Shown here piece after piece: positions 1-5,310 of a stretch of DNA of 5,388 nt; the first letter of the stretch is position 1, and each line of letters starts with the position of its first letter. The stretch spans positions 1-5,388 of the forward strand of contig DEWM01000056.1 in the NCBI GenBank assembly GCA_002363635.1, written 5' to 3'. A model generated the notes under the pieces. The model had not been told where the DNA came from. It did no database searches and saw only the letters and a program-made list of their open reading frames with translations. The position numbers and the translations under genes were made by a program. The stretch is from Caryophanales bacterium UBA3210. GTDB taxonomy: Bacteria > Bacillota_I > Bacilli_A > RFN20 > CAG-449.

Positions 1-392
1 ATAGAGTAGATGTAACTTTAACACGTGGAGAACTTATTGGTAGAGCTCCAGATTTGCTTGTTAATATGATGGAAGTTAGAGGTATTGGTATTATCGATGT
101 CTCTAAAATGTTCGGCGTTAACGCAGTAGTTGATTTAAAGAAGATTGATTTATTTATTAAATTAGTTCCATTAGATGGGACAATGGAAATTGAACGTTTA
201 GGCGGAACAACAAAATATTATGAAATTCTTGGACAAAATGTTCCAATTATTACTATTCCTGTTACCGGCGCTAGAAGTGTTGGTGACATCATTGAAGTTG
301 CAGTTACTAACTTTAAACTTAAAAAGAGTGGTTATGACTCAACATACGAATTTGAAGAAAGACTTAATGAATTATTAAAGAAAGGTGAATAA
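1..392 (+). CDS. hprK: HPr kinase/phosphorylase, C-terminal part (5' end outside window)
   Basis: This is the last 129 residues of HPr kinase/phosphorylase, the bifunctional enzyme that phosphorylates and dephosphorylates HPr on its regulatory serine and so sets carbon-catabolite control in low-GC Gram-positives. The frame is open from base 3, upstream of any start codon, so the gene is cut by the window edge and is not a short gene starting at the TTG at 54. The family signature is clear: LIGRAPDLL, then MEVRGIGIIDV with the acidic residue and RG(I/L)GI(I) block, then an FG(V/A) turn. Further on, IPVTGARSVGDIIEVAVTN matches the C-terminal IPV-x-PGRN-x(4)-IIEVAAMN region of the Bacillus protein. 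Here PGRN reads GARS, but the arginine is kept. The end (FEERLNELLKK) is family-like. The stop lies 2 nt before lgt, and the lgt Shine-Dalgarno sits inside this gene's last codons, so the two are probably cotranscribed and coupled, as in the known hprK-lgt pair. Confidence 0.95.
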   Translation, partial: RVDVTLTRGELIGRAPDLLVNMMEVRGIGIIDVSKMFGVNAVVDLKKIDLFIKLVPLDGTMEIERLGGTTKYYEILGQNVPIITIPVTGARSVGDIIEVAVTNFKLKKSGYDSTYEFEERLNELLKKGE

Positions 393-394
393 CC

Positions 395-1675
395 ATGATT
401 CCAAATATCTTATCTTTACCAAAGTCATTTGGCATTGGTAATTTCCAAATAACATTTTATGCATTAATTATTTTAACTGCAGGTCTTACGGCATTATTTT
501 ACGGTATGATTCGTTTTAAAAAGATGAATCTCGATCCAACTAGACTTGAAAATGTCTTTTTAGTTGCATTCCCATCGGGCTTAGTGGGTGCAAGAATTTG
601 GTATATTATTTGCCAGTTCCAAACAGAATTTAAATATTATTTTGAACAAAGCTTCTGGACAGGACTTGGTTCATTTATTGGAATTAAAAACGGACATTTT
701 GAAGGTATTGCAGGACTAGCTGTTGAAGGTGGAGCATTACTTGGAATTATTGTAGGTATGCTTTTTGTCCACTTCCGTAGAAAAGAAATGAAAGTCTTTG
801 ATATTTCAGATGTCATCGTTCCAGTTATTCTTTTATCACAAGCAATTGGAAGATGGGGTAATTTCTTTAACCAAGAAGTATATGGTCAACCAACTGATCC
901 TTCATCATGGTCATGGCTTGGCCAATGGTTTGTTGATCAAATGACAATAGGAGGACAATTTAGAACTCCATTATTTTTAATTGAATCATTATTTAACATA
1001 TTAGGATTCTTAATTATCTTGGTCTTTACTCTTAAACCAGTTAAAGAAAAATTACATCTAGCACCAGGTACAACAACATTTGCATATTTTGTTTGGTATG
1101 GACTTTTAAGAGCACTTATGGAACCATTAAGAGATACTAGATATATCATGAATAATTCTATTTCAGTTACTATGTCATGGATTTTCTTTGGCTTTGGTGT
1201 AACAGGAATTATTATGTCATACGTATACAAGTTATATTTAAGAAAGAAATTCCACTTACATGGTTTAGACAAAAGAGTCGCTCCAAATGTTTATTTAGAA
1301 TATTGCTCAGATAATTATATTGATTATGATTTCAATATCGTTTTAAAACCAGGACATACTATCTCAAAAACAGAAGATGTTATCAATTATAATCACGATG
1401 AAAATGCTGCAGTAAATATTCTTTTAGAAGGTAGAACTAAACATATTCCTTCAGAAGGAAATACAGTCTTAGCTGCAAAATCAAAAAATGCACGTCCTAG
1501 AGTTACACCTAAAGTACAAAATCCTTTAGCGCATGCTTCAACTAAGACAACAAAGAAAACTCAAACTACAAAGAAAGTTGAAACAAAAAAGAAAACAACT
1601 TCTTTAAAAGAGAAGAAAAAAGAAAATGTTGGGAAAAGAGTTGCTACAACTAAAACAAAAAAGCCAACTAAATAA
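395..1675 (+). CDS. lgt: Prolipoprotein diacylglyceryl transferase with long basic C-terminal tail
   Basis: Lgt is a multi-pass membrane enzyme that moves diacylglycerol from phosphatidylglycerol to the lipobox cysteine of prolipoproteins, the first step of lipoprotein maturation. The signature GRWGNFFNQEVYG is at residues 152-164, with R153, N156, E161 and G164 matching the important E. coli residues R143, N146, E151 and G154. Y235, R239, E243 and R246 lie in YGLLRALMEPLR, as in the family. Hydrophobic segments lie near 16-37, 52-72, 103-127, 136-150, 192-213, 226-243 and 257-280. The position of the E. coli catalytic His103 appears to be E111 (GLAVEGGALLG). The core ends near residue 285, the usual family length; residues 286-426 are extra. 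That tail is mixed in composition to about 360, then Lys/Thr-rich with TTKK-like repeats from 381. The start is supported by AAAGGTGA at 381-388, 6 nt upstream. Function is firm; the role of the tail is unknown. Confidence 0.96.
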   Translation: MIPNILSLPKSFGIGNFQITFYALIILTAGLTALFYGMIRFKKMNLDPTRLENVFLVAFPSGLVGARIWYIICQFQTEFKYYFEQSFWTGLGSFIGIKNGHFEGIAGLAVEGGALLGIIVGMLFVHFRRKEMKVFDISDVIVPVILLSQAIGRWGNFFNQEVYGQPTDPSSWSWLGQWFVDQMTIGGQFRTPLFLIESLFNILGFLIILVFTLKPVKEKLHLAPGTTTFAYFVWYGLLRALMEPLRDTRYIMNNSISVTMSWIFFGFGVTGIIMSYVYKLYLRKKFHLHGLDKRVAPNVYLEYCSDNYIDYDFNIVLKPGHTISKTEDVINYNHDENAAVNILLEGRTKHIPSEGNTVLAAKSKNARPRVTPKVQNPLAHASTKTTKKTQTTKKVETKKKTTSLKEKKKENVGKRVATTKTKKPTK

Positions 1676-1688
1676 AATTGATTGAATA

Positions 1689-1730
1689 AAAAATCCACTT
1701 ATAGTAGTATGATTCTACGGGTGGATTTTT
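1689..1730 (+). terminator. Two-part hairpin between lgt and whiA (terminator-like, possibly an attenuator)
   Basis: AAAAATCCAC (1689-1698) is perfectly complementary to GTGGATTTTT (1721-1730). TT (1699-1700) can wobble-pair with GG (1719-1720). After a 3-nt bulge, GTAG (1704-1707) pairs with CTAC (1715-1718) around a 7-nt loop. The A-rich 5' arm and T-rich 3' arm are typical of intrinsic terminators. However, the whiA ATG follows only 3 nt later, and the only purine-rich Shine-Dalgarno candidate, GGGTGG (1719-1724), lies in the 3' arm. The element could therefore end lgt transcripts, limit whiA translation, or both. The structure is read directly; its role is inferred. Confidence 0.75.
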
Positions 1731-1733
1731 ATT

Positions 1734-2690
1734 ATGAAACAAGGTTCTTTTACTCAACAAGTTAAAAATGAAATATGTGCATATGGATATGAAGAGAAAA
1801 ACTATTTACCACTTCTTTCAGGCTTTGTAAAAACTAATGGGGCTATTGGTATTTCTAACCATGGGCTATCTTTAAACTTACAAACAGAAAATTCACAGAT
1901 TGCAAGATTAATATATAAAGCATTTAATACAGTCTTTGGAATTACTCCATCATTTTCATATTCAAGAAAAATGAAATTAGATAAAGGAACTGTCTATCAT
2001 TTATCAGTATCAGATAACGTAACTGATATTTTAGAAAAATTAGAGATTATGGTAGATGGAGAAACAACATTACCAAAGACAGTACTTGATAAAGATGGTG
2101 TTAGATACTTTATTGCAGGTACATTTTTAGCGTCTGGCTCAGTCAATTCACCTTCTTCCCATAACTATCATTTACAGATGATTGTTCAAGAAGAATCATT
2201 AGCAAAAATGCTAATTAAACAACTTAATAAGTTTAAGAATGAAAGAAATATGGATTTCAAATATATTGCAAGAAAAAATAAATATGTAATCTATTTAAAG
2301 AAAGCCGATCAAATAACTACATTCTTATCATTAGTAAATGCAACTTCGTCAATGCTTGATTTTGAAAATATCAGAATCGAAAAAGATTTCATTAACTCAG
2401 AAAATAGATATCAAATTTGCTTCAACGCTAATTATGAAAAATCAATTGCAAAAGCAAATGAACAACTAGAAGATATTAGAATACTTGAAGAAACACATTA
2501 CACATTCAAGTTAACTCAAAAAGAAAAATATGTAATGGAAGCGAGAAAAGAAAATCCAGATGCACCATTATCTCAACTCGTAAGTTATTTAGAAGGTAAG
2601 TATCCAGATATTACAGTTTCAAAGTCAGGATTATCTAGAATTTTTAATAAAATACATGATACTGCACTCTTTGCAAAGAGAAAGGGATAG
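1734..2690 (+). CDS. whiA: DNA-binding regulator WhiA
   Basis: WhiA is a conserved Gram-positive protein with an N-terminal LAGLIDADG homing-endonuclease-like fold (without nuclease activity) and a C-terminal helix-turn-helix. It is a sporulation regulator in Streptomyces and is linked to cell division and chromosome segregation in Bacillus. The 318-residue length is normal. Recognisable blocks are SFTQQVKNEI at the start (5-14), GFVKTNGAIGI (30-40), LNLQTENSQIARLIY (47-61), the LAGLIDADG-like RYFIAGTFLASGSVNSP (124-140), YHLQM (145-149), and a C-terminal HTH with DITVSKSGLSRIFNKI (292-307). The ATG at 1734 fits the family N-terminus. Its Shine-Dalgarno is weak and buried in the preceding hairpin, so read-through from lgt and regulated translation are likely. 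In Bacillus, whiA follows rapZ(yvcJ) and yvcK; here it follows lgt directly. Its last codons carry the Shine-Dalgarno of the next gene. Confidence 0.95.
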   Translation: MKQGSFTQQVKNEICAYGYEEKNYLPLLSGFVKTNGAIGISNHGLSLNLQTENSQIARLIYKAFNTVFGITPSFSYSRKMKLDKGTVYHLSVSDNVTDILEKLEIMVDGETTLPKTVLDKDGVRYFIAGTFLASGSVNSPSSHNYHLQMIVQEESLAKMLIKQLNKFKNERNMDFKYIARKNKYVIYLKKADQITTFLSLVNATSSMLDFENIRIEKDFINSENRYQICFNANYEKSIAKANEQLEDIRILEETHYTFKLTQKEKYVMEARKENPDAPLSQLVSYLEGKYPDITVSKSGLSRIFNKIHDTALFAKRKG

Positions 2691-2695
2691 AGATT

Positions 2696-2950
2696 ATGAA
2701 TATCTATGAACAGTTAGGCAAGAGAATTGCATATTTAAGAATGCAAAAGAAAATGTCACAAATGGATTTTGCATTAGAAGCAGGAATAAATAAAAACTAT
2801 TTATGTGATTTAGAAAATGGTAAAAGAAATCCAACTCTTTTAATTCTCAATAAAATTGCACGTTGTTTAAAAATAAATTTATCAACATTATTTCAAGGAA
2901 TTGAAGACTTTACTATCGAAGATTTCGTCAATGCAGTCTCAAAAAAATAG
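2696..2950 (+). CDS. Small XRE-family helix-turn-helix regulator
   Basis: This 84-residue protein is almost entirely one XRE/Cro-C1-type helix-turn-helix domain. Residues 7-66 cover LGKRIAYLR (helix 1), KKMSQMDFALEAGINKNYLCDLENGKRNPTL in pieces (helices 2-3 and the typical E-N-G-x-R-x-P turn, 40-46), and LNKIARCLKINLSTLF (helices 4-5). A short acidic/hydrophobic C-terminus, EDFTIEDFVNAV (70-81), could be a dimer contact. It resembles stand-alone repressors and controller-type regulators, but I recognise no named orthologue. The AAAGGGA at 2681-2687 at the end of whiA serves as its Shine-Dalgarno, 8 nt before the ATG. The 5-nt gap points to cotranscription with whiA. No promoter is visible in front of it, and a terminator follows at once. 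The targets are unknown; the repeats and palindrome in front of pgk, 60-120 bp downstream, are the nearest candidate operators (inference only). Confidence 0.9.
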   Translation: MNIYEQLGKRIAYLRMQKKMSQMDFALEAGINKNYLCDLENGKRNPTLLILNKIARCLKINLSTLFQGIEDFTIEDFVNAVSKK

Positions 2951-2964
2951 ATAAACAATAAAAT

Positions 2965-2988
2965 GAACCTTATAAAGGTTCTTTTTTT
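2965..2988 (+). terminator. Intrinsic terminator after whiA-xre
   Basis: A perfect 7-bp stem, GAACCTT (2965-2971) and AAGGTTC (2975-2981), closes a 3-nt ATA loop and is followed by seven T (2982-2988). It begins 14 nt after the XRE stop codon. It ends the preceding transcript and separates it from the pgk promoter. Confidence 0.92.
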
Positions 2989-3009
2989 GTAACTCAAAAT
3001 GAAAAATCA

Positions 3010-3048
3010 TTCGATATTTAATTACTTAATTCGATATTTATTTACTTA
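3010..3048 (+). repeat. Tandem direct repeat upstream of pgk, 20-bp period
   Basis: TTCGATATTTAATTACTTA (3010-3028) and TTCGATATTTATTTACTTA (3030-3048) differ at one of 19 positions and start exactly 20 bp apart, about two helical turns. The second copy overlaps the predicted -35 hexamer of the pgk promoter. This layout suits a pair of operator half-sites bound on one DNA face, or a duplicated promoter fragment. No binding protein can be named from the sequence. Confidence 0.85.
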
Positions 3049-3069
3049 TATAAATTTTAAATTTATAAT
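3041..3069 (+). promoter_or_regulatory. Predicted sigma-A-type promoter of pgk-tpiA
   Basis: The -35 TTTACT (3041-3046, 4 of 6 consensus) and a perfect -10 TATAAT (3064-3069) are separated by 17 bp. The start point is expected near 3076, giving an untranslated leader of about 26 nt that carries AAAGGAG at 3084-3090. The -35 lies in the second direct repeat and the spacer plus four bases of the -10 lie in the palindrome, so this promoter is probably regulated. Confidence 0.75.
3049..3067. promoter_or_regulatory. Perfect 19-bp palindrome inside the pgk promoter (candidate operator)
   Basis: TATAAATTT (3049-3057) is the exact reverse complement of AAATTTATA (3059-3067) around a single T at 3058. 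It fills the promoter spacer from 3 bp after the -35 hexamer and covers four bases of the -10. A dimeric repressor here would block RNA polymerase. The local base composition is very A/T-rich, so part of the symmetry may be chance. Confidence 0.5.
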
Positions 3070-3101
3070 GTGTTTGTTAGTATAAAGGAGAAAATAATAC
3101 T

Positions 3102-4334
3102 ATGAAAAACGTTACACAATTAGAAAATATTGCTAACAAAGTAGTTTTAGTCAGAGTAGACTTCAACGTTCCACAAAAAGATGGCGTTATCTCTGATAAC
3201 AACAGAATTGTTGCAGCATTACCAACAATTAAAGAATTACTTGGTAAGGGTGCTAAAGTTGTCTTAATGTCACACTTAGGAAAAGTTAAATGGAAAGATA
3301 TCAAAAAGGGAAAAGCAACTCTTGAAGATATTGAAAAACAAAAAGCAAAGAATAACATGGCACCAGTTGCAGATGAACTTGCAAAATTATTACCAGGTGT
3401 TAATGTTTCATTCTCAGCAGCAACAAGAGGCGCAGAACTCTCAGATAAAGTTGCAGCATTAAAAGCAGGAGAAGTTTTACTTGTTCAAAATACACGTTAT
3501 GAAGCAGGAGAAGAAGCAAACGATGCAGAACTCGCAAAAGAATGGGCATCATTTGCAGATGCATTCGTTATGGATGCTTTCGGTTCAGCACATAGAGCAC
3601 ACGCTTCTACAGTCGGTGTACCAGAATTATTAAAGAAAGAAGGCAAACAAACAGCAGTTGGCTTCTTAGTAGAAAAAGAAGTTTTAAACTTAAAGAAAGT
3701 TGTAGAAGTTCCAGCAGATAGACACCCATATGTTGCTATCTTAGGTGGCTTCAAAGTTTCAGATAAGATTAAAGTTATTGAATCATTACTTTCAAAATGC
3801 GACAAGATCATCATTGGTGGCGCTATGTCATACACATTCAAAGTTGCTCTCGGTGGCAAAGTAGGTAAATCACCATACGAACAAGACCAAATTGAATACG
3901 CAAAGAAAATGTATGAAACTGGCAAGATTGTTTTACCAATCGACTCAGTAGTTGCAAATGACTTCGAAAACCCAACAGATGTAAGAATTGTTCCATCAGA
4001 CAATATCCCAGACGGATTTGAAGGTATGGATATTGGTCCAAAGACAAGAGAATTATATGTTAAAGAAATTGCTTCAGCAAAGACAGTATTCTGGAATGGC
4101 CCAATGGGTGTATTCGAAAGAGATGAATTCGCAGCAGGTACAGCAGCAGTATGTGAAGCATGTGCAAACTTAAAAGATGCATTCACAGTTATTGGCGGTG
4201 GCGATTCAGCTTCAGCAGCTAAGAAATTAGGCTACAAAGAAAAATTCTCACACGTTTCAACAGGTGGTGGTGCTTCACTTGAAATGATTGAAAATAATGG
4301 TCACTTACCAGGAATTGATGTAATCGGAGACTAA
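3102..4334 (+). CDS. pgk: Phosphoglycerate kinase
   Basis: PGK transfers the phosphoryl group of 1,3-bisphosphoglycerate to ADP, the first ATP-yielding step of glycolysis, in the cytosol. The 410 residues are slightly longer than the usual 390-400. N-domain substrate site: VLVRVDFNVP (15-24, R18, D20, N22), R36, SHLGK (57-61, H58), TRYE (131-134, R132) and GSAHRAHAST (161-170). C-domain nucleotide site: ILGGFKVSDKI (213-223, K218), WNGPMGVFE (331-339), GGGDSAS (365-371) and STGGGASLE (386-394). Three variants stand out: SHLGR is SHLGK, GGAK is GGFK, and a Lys-rich insert of roughly 14 residues follows SHLGK (about 62-85). All key catalytic residues except that Arg-to-Lys change are kept, so activity is expected. 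A good AAAGGAG (3084-3090) lies 11 nt upstream. Codons look tuned for high expression (many GCA, TTC, AAC). tpiA follows 5 nt downstream. Confidence 0.97.
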   Translation: MKNVTQLENIANKVVLVRVDFNVPQKDGVISDNNRIVAALPTIKELLGKGAKVVLMSHLGKVKWKDIKKGKATLEDIEKQKAKNNMAPVADELAKLLPGVNVSFSAATRGAELSDKVAALKAGEVLLVQNTRYEAGEEANDAELAKEWASFADAFVMDAFGSAHRAHASTVGVPELLKKEGKQTAVGFLVEKEVLNLKKVVEVPADRHPYVAILGGFKVSDKIKVIESLLSKCDKIIIGGAMSYTFKVALGGKVGKSPYEQDQIEYAKKMYETGKIVLPIDSVVANDFENPTDVRIVPSDNIPDGFEGMDIGPKTRELYVKEIASAKTVFWNGPMGVFERDEFAAGTAAVCEACANLKDAFTVIGGGDSASAAKKLGYKEKFSHVSTGGGASLEMIENNGHLPGIDVIGD

Positions 4335-4339
4335 TTAAA

Positions 4340-5101
4340 ATGGCAAGAGCAAAATTATTATTAGGCAACTGGAAAATGAACAAGACTGTTTCTGAAGCAA
4401 AAGAATTTGCTTTAGGCAGCAAGGAAATCGCAGCATTTGCAAAAGCAAATAATGTATTAGTTGGTGTTGCTCCAACATTCCTTTGCTTACAAACAGTAAA
4501 AGAAAACGTTGCAGACAATATGATCGTTGCAGCACAAAACTGCCATTTTGAAAATAGTGGTGCTTTCACAGGCGAAGTTTCAATCCCTATGTTAAAGGAA
4601 ATTGGTGTTAACTGGGTAATCATTGGTCACTCAGAAAGAAGAACATACGATAATGAAACAAACGAAAAGTGCAACAAGAAGATGGTTAAGTTAATCGAAA
4701 ACGATATGGTACCAGTATATTGTGTTGGCGAAACTTTAGAAGAATACGTAAATGGAAAAACTAAAGATGTAGTTAAGCAACAAGTAAGAATTGGTTTAGC
4801 AGGCTTATCAAAAGAAGCAGTTAAGAAAATCGTTATTGCTTATGAACCAGTCTGGGCTATTGGTACAGGTAAGAGTGCAACTCAAGAAATCGCTCAAGAT
4901 GTTTGTGCATACGTAAGATCAGTAGTAAGAGAAATGTATGGTGAAGCAGCAGAAGAAACATTAGTTCTTTACGGCGGATCTGTAAAACCAGAAAACATTA
5001 AAGCATACTTATCATCACCAGATATTGATGGTGCATTAGTAGGTGGTGCTTCATTAAAATTAGATTCATATCAAGCAATGCTTGAAAATTTAGTAAAATA
5101 A
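4340..5101 (+). CDS. tpiA: Triosephosphate isomerase
   Basis: TPI interconverts dihydroxyacetone phosphate and glyceraldehyde 3-phosphate in glycolysis, as a cytosolic TIM-barrel dimer. The 253-residue length is normal. The active site is intact: N10 and K12 in GNWKMNKT (9-16), the electrophilic H97 in IIGHSERR (94-101), the catalytic base E169 in AYEPVWAIGTGKSAT (167-181, including the mobile loop), and the phosphate-binding YGGSVKPEN (211-219) and VGGASL (234-239). C129 in VYCVGET (126-132) is the conserved cysteine. The ATG at 4340 lies 5 nt after the pgk stop; GGAG at 4326-4329, inside the pgk end, is its Shine-Dalgarno, so the two genes are cotranscribed and probably coupled. Codon use resembles pgk. 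The usual neighbours gap upstream and gpm/eno downstream are absent; a terminator follows within 31 nt. Confidence 0.97.
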   Translation: MARAKLLLGNWKMNKTVSEAKEFALGSKEIAAFAKANNVLVGVAPTFLCLQTVKENVADNMIVAAQNCHFENSGAFTGEVSIPMLKEIGVNWVIIGHSERRTYDNETNEKCNKKMVKLIENDMVPVYCVGETLEEYVNGKTKDVVKQQVRIGLAGLSKEAVKKIVIAYEPVWAIGTGKSATQEIAQDVCAYVRSVVREMYGEAAEETLVLYGGSVKPENIKAYLSSPDIDGALVGGASLKLDSYQAMLENLVK

Positions 5102-5131
5102 ATTTTGCTATAAAATCTATATATAATATAT

Positions 5132-5159
5132 AAAGGAGTGGAGAAATCTGCTCCTTTTT
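5132..5159 (+). terminator. Intrinsic terminator after pgk-tpiA
   Basis: AAAGGAGTGGA (5132-5142) and TCTGCTCCTTT (5147-5157) form an 11-bp stem (two G-U wobbles in the RNA) capped by a GAAA tetraloop (5143-5146). The T run 5155-5159 ends the structure. It lies 30 nt after the tpiA stop and closes the operon before the rRNA promoter region. Confidence 0.9.
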
Positions 5160-5169
5160 ATTAAATTTA

Positions 5170-5195
5170 GGGAATATTAAGTGCAAATTATTCCC
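5170..5195. repeat. Inverted repeat between tpiA terminator and DnaA-box-like array
   Basis: GGGAATA (5170-5176) is the exact reverse complement of TATTCCC (5189-5195), with a 12-nt centre. No T run follows, so it is not an obvious terminator. It may be an operator or a weak hairpin; nothing in the sequence tells which. Confidence 0.4.
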
Positions 5196-5203
5196 ATTTC
5201 CTA

Positions 5204-5232
5204 TGTGGAAAACTGTGGAAAGATGTGGGTAA
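5204..5232 (-). promoter_or_regulatory. Three tandem DnaA-box-like 9-mers, 10-bp period
   Basis: TGTGGAAAA (5204-5212), TGTGGAAAG (5214-5222) and TGTGGGTAA (5224-5232) read on the minus strand as TTTTCCACA, CTTTCCACA and TTACCCACA. Compared with the DnaA box TTATCCACA they have 1, 2 and 1 mismatches, and all keep the CCACA core. They share one orientation and are exactly 10 bp apart, one per helical turn. They lie 43 bp upstream of the rRNA -35 hexamer. This suits cooperative DnaA binding, either to control rRNA transcription or as an initiator-binding cluster. Confidence 0.6.
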
Positions 5233-5274
5233 GTAAATATATTAAAAAAAGTGATAAAAATATTTAAAAAAATG
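5233..5274 (+). promoter_or_regulatory. A/T-rich tract, likely UP element of the rRNA promoter
   Basis: Nearly all bases here are A or T, with A runs at 5244-5250, 5256-5260 and 5266-5272, ending next to the -35 hexamer. Such tracts bind the alpha subunit C-terminal domains at strong rRNA promoters. Because it also adjoins DnaA-box-like sites, easy strand opening is a second reading. Confidence 0.5.
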
Positions 5275-5275
5275 C

Positions 5276-5304
5276 TTGCAATATAATTTACATCGTGGTT
5301 TAAT
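5276..5304 (+). promoter_or_regulatory. Predicted rRNA operon promoter (extended -10)
   Basis: The -35 TTGCAA (5276-5281) and -10 TTTAAT (5299-5304) have a 17-bp spacer. TGG directly before the -10 (5296-5298) gives an extended -10 element. The start point is expected near 5310-5311 (A or G). A perfect TATAAT also occurs at 5282-5287 but has no -35 at a fitting distance. The leader and boxA downstream support this as the rRNA promoter. Confidence 0.8.
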
Positions 5305-5310
5305 AACAAA

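Noticed and set aside
54..392. A short gene starting at the TTG at 54
   Set aside because: The same frame is open and HprK-like back to base 3, so the TTG is an internal Leu codon of a gene cut by the window edge.
937..1272. 111-codon minus-strand open frame inside lgt
   Set aside because: It is opposite the Lgt transmembrane core, which is well supported by family motifs.
1530..1675. Low-complexity A-rich end of lgt as a non-coding or degenerate stretch
   Set aside because: The frame stays open without interruption to a normal TAA, and third-position use is consistent with coding, so it is a Lys/Thr-rich protein tail.
3497..4186. Long 229-codon open frame on the minus strand
   Set aside because: It lies wholly opposite pgk, whose full-length protein matches the family. 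The antisense frame is an artefact of pgk codon use and shows no domain or ribosome binding site.
4219..4623. Minus-strand open frames across the pgk-tpiA junction (4219-4623 and 4335-4535)
   Set aside because: Both are shadows of pgk and tpiA with low-complexity translations and no promoter or Shine-Dalgarno.
5170..5195. Second terminator after tpiA
   Set aside because: The stem is only 7 bp with a 12-nt loop and is not followed by a T run; it is listed only as an inverted repeat.
5282..5287. Perfect TATAAT as the -10 of the rRNA promoter
   Set aside because: No acceptable -35 lies 16-18 bp upstream (AATATT and neighbours), whereas TTGCAA with 17 bp to TGG-TTTAAT is a complete extended -10 promoter. 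A minor second start cannot be excluded.
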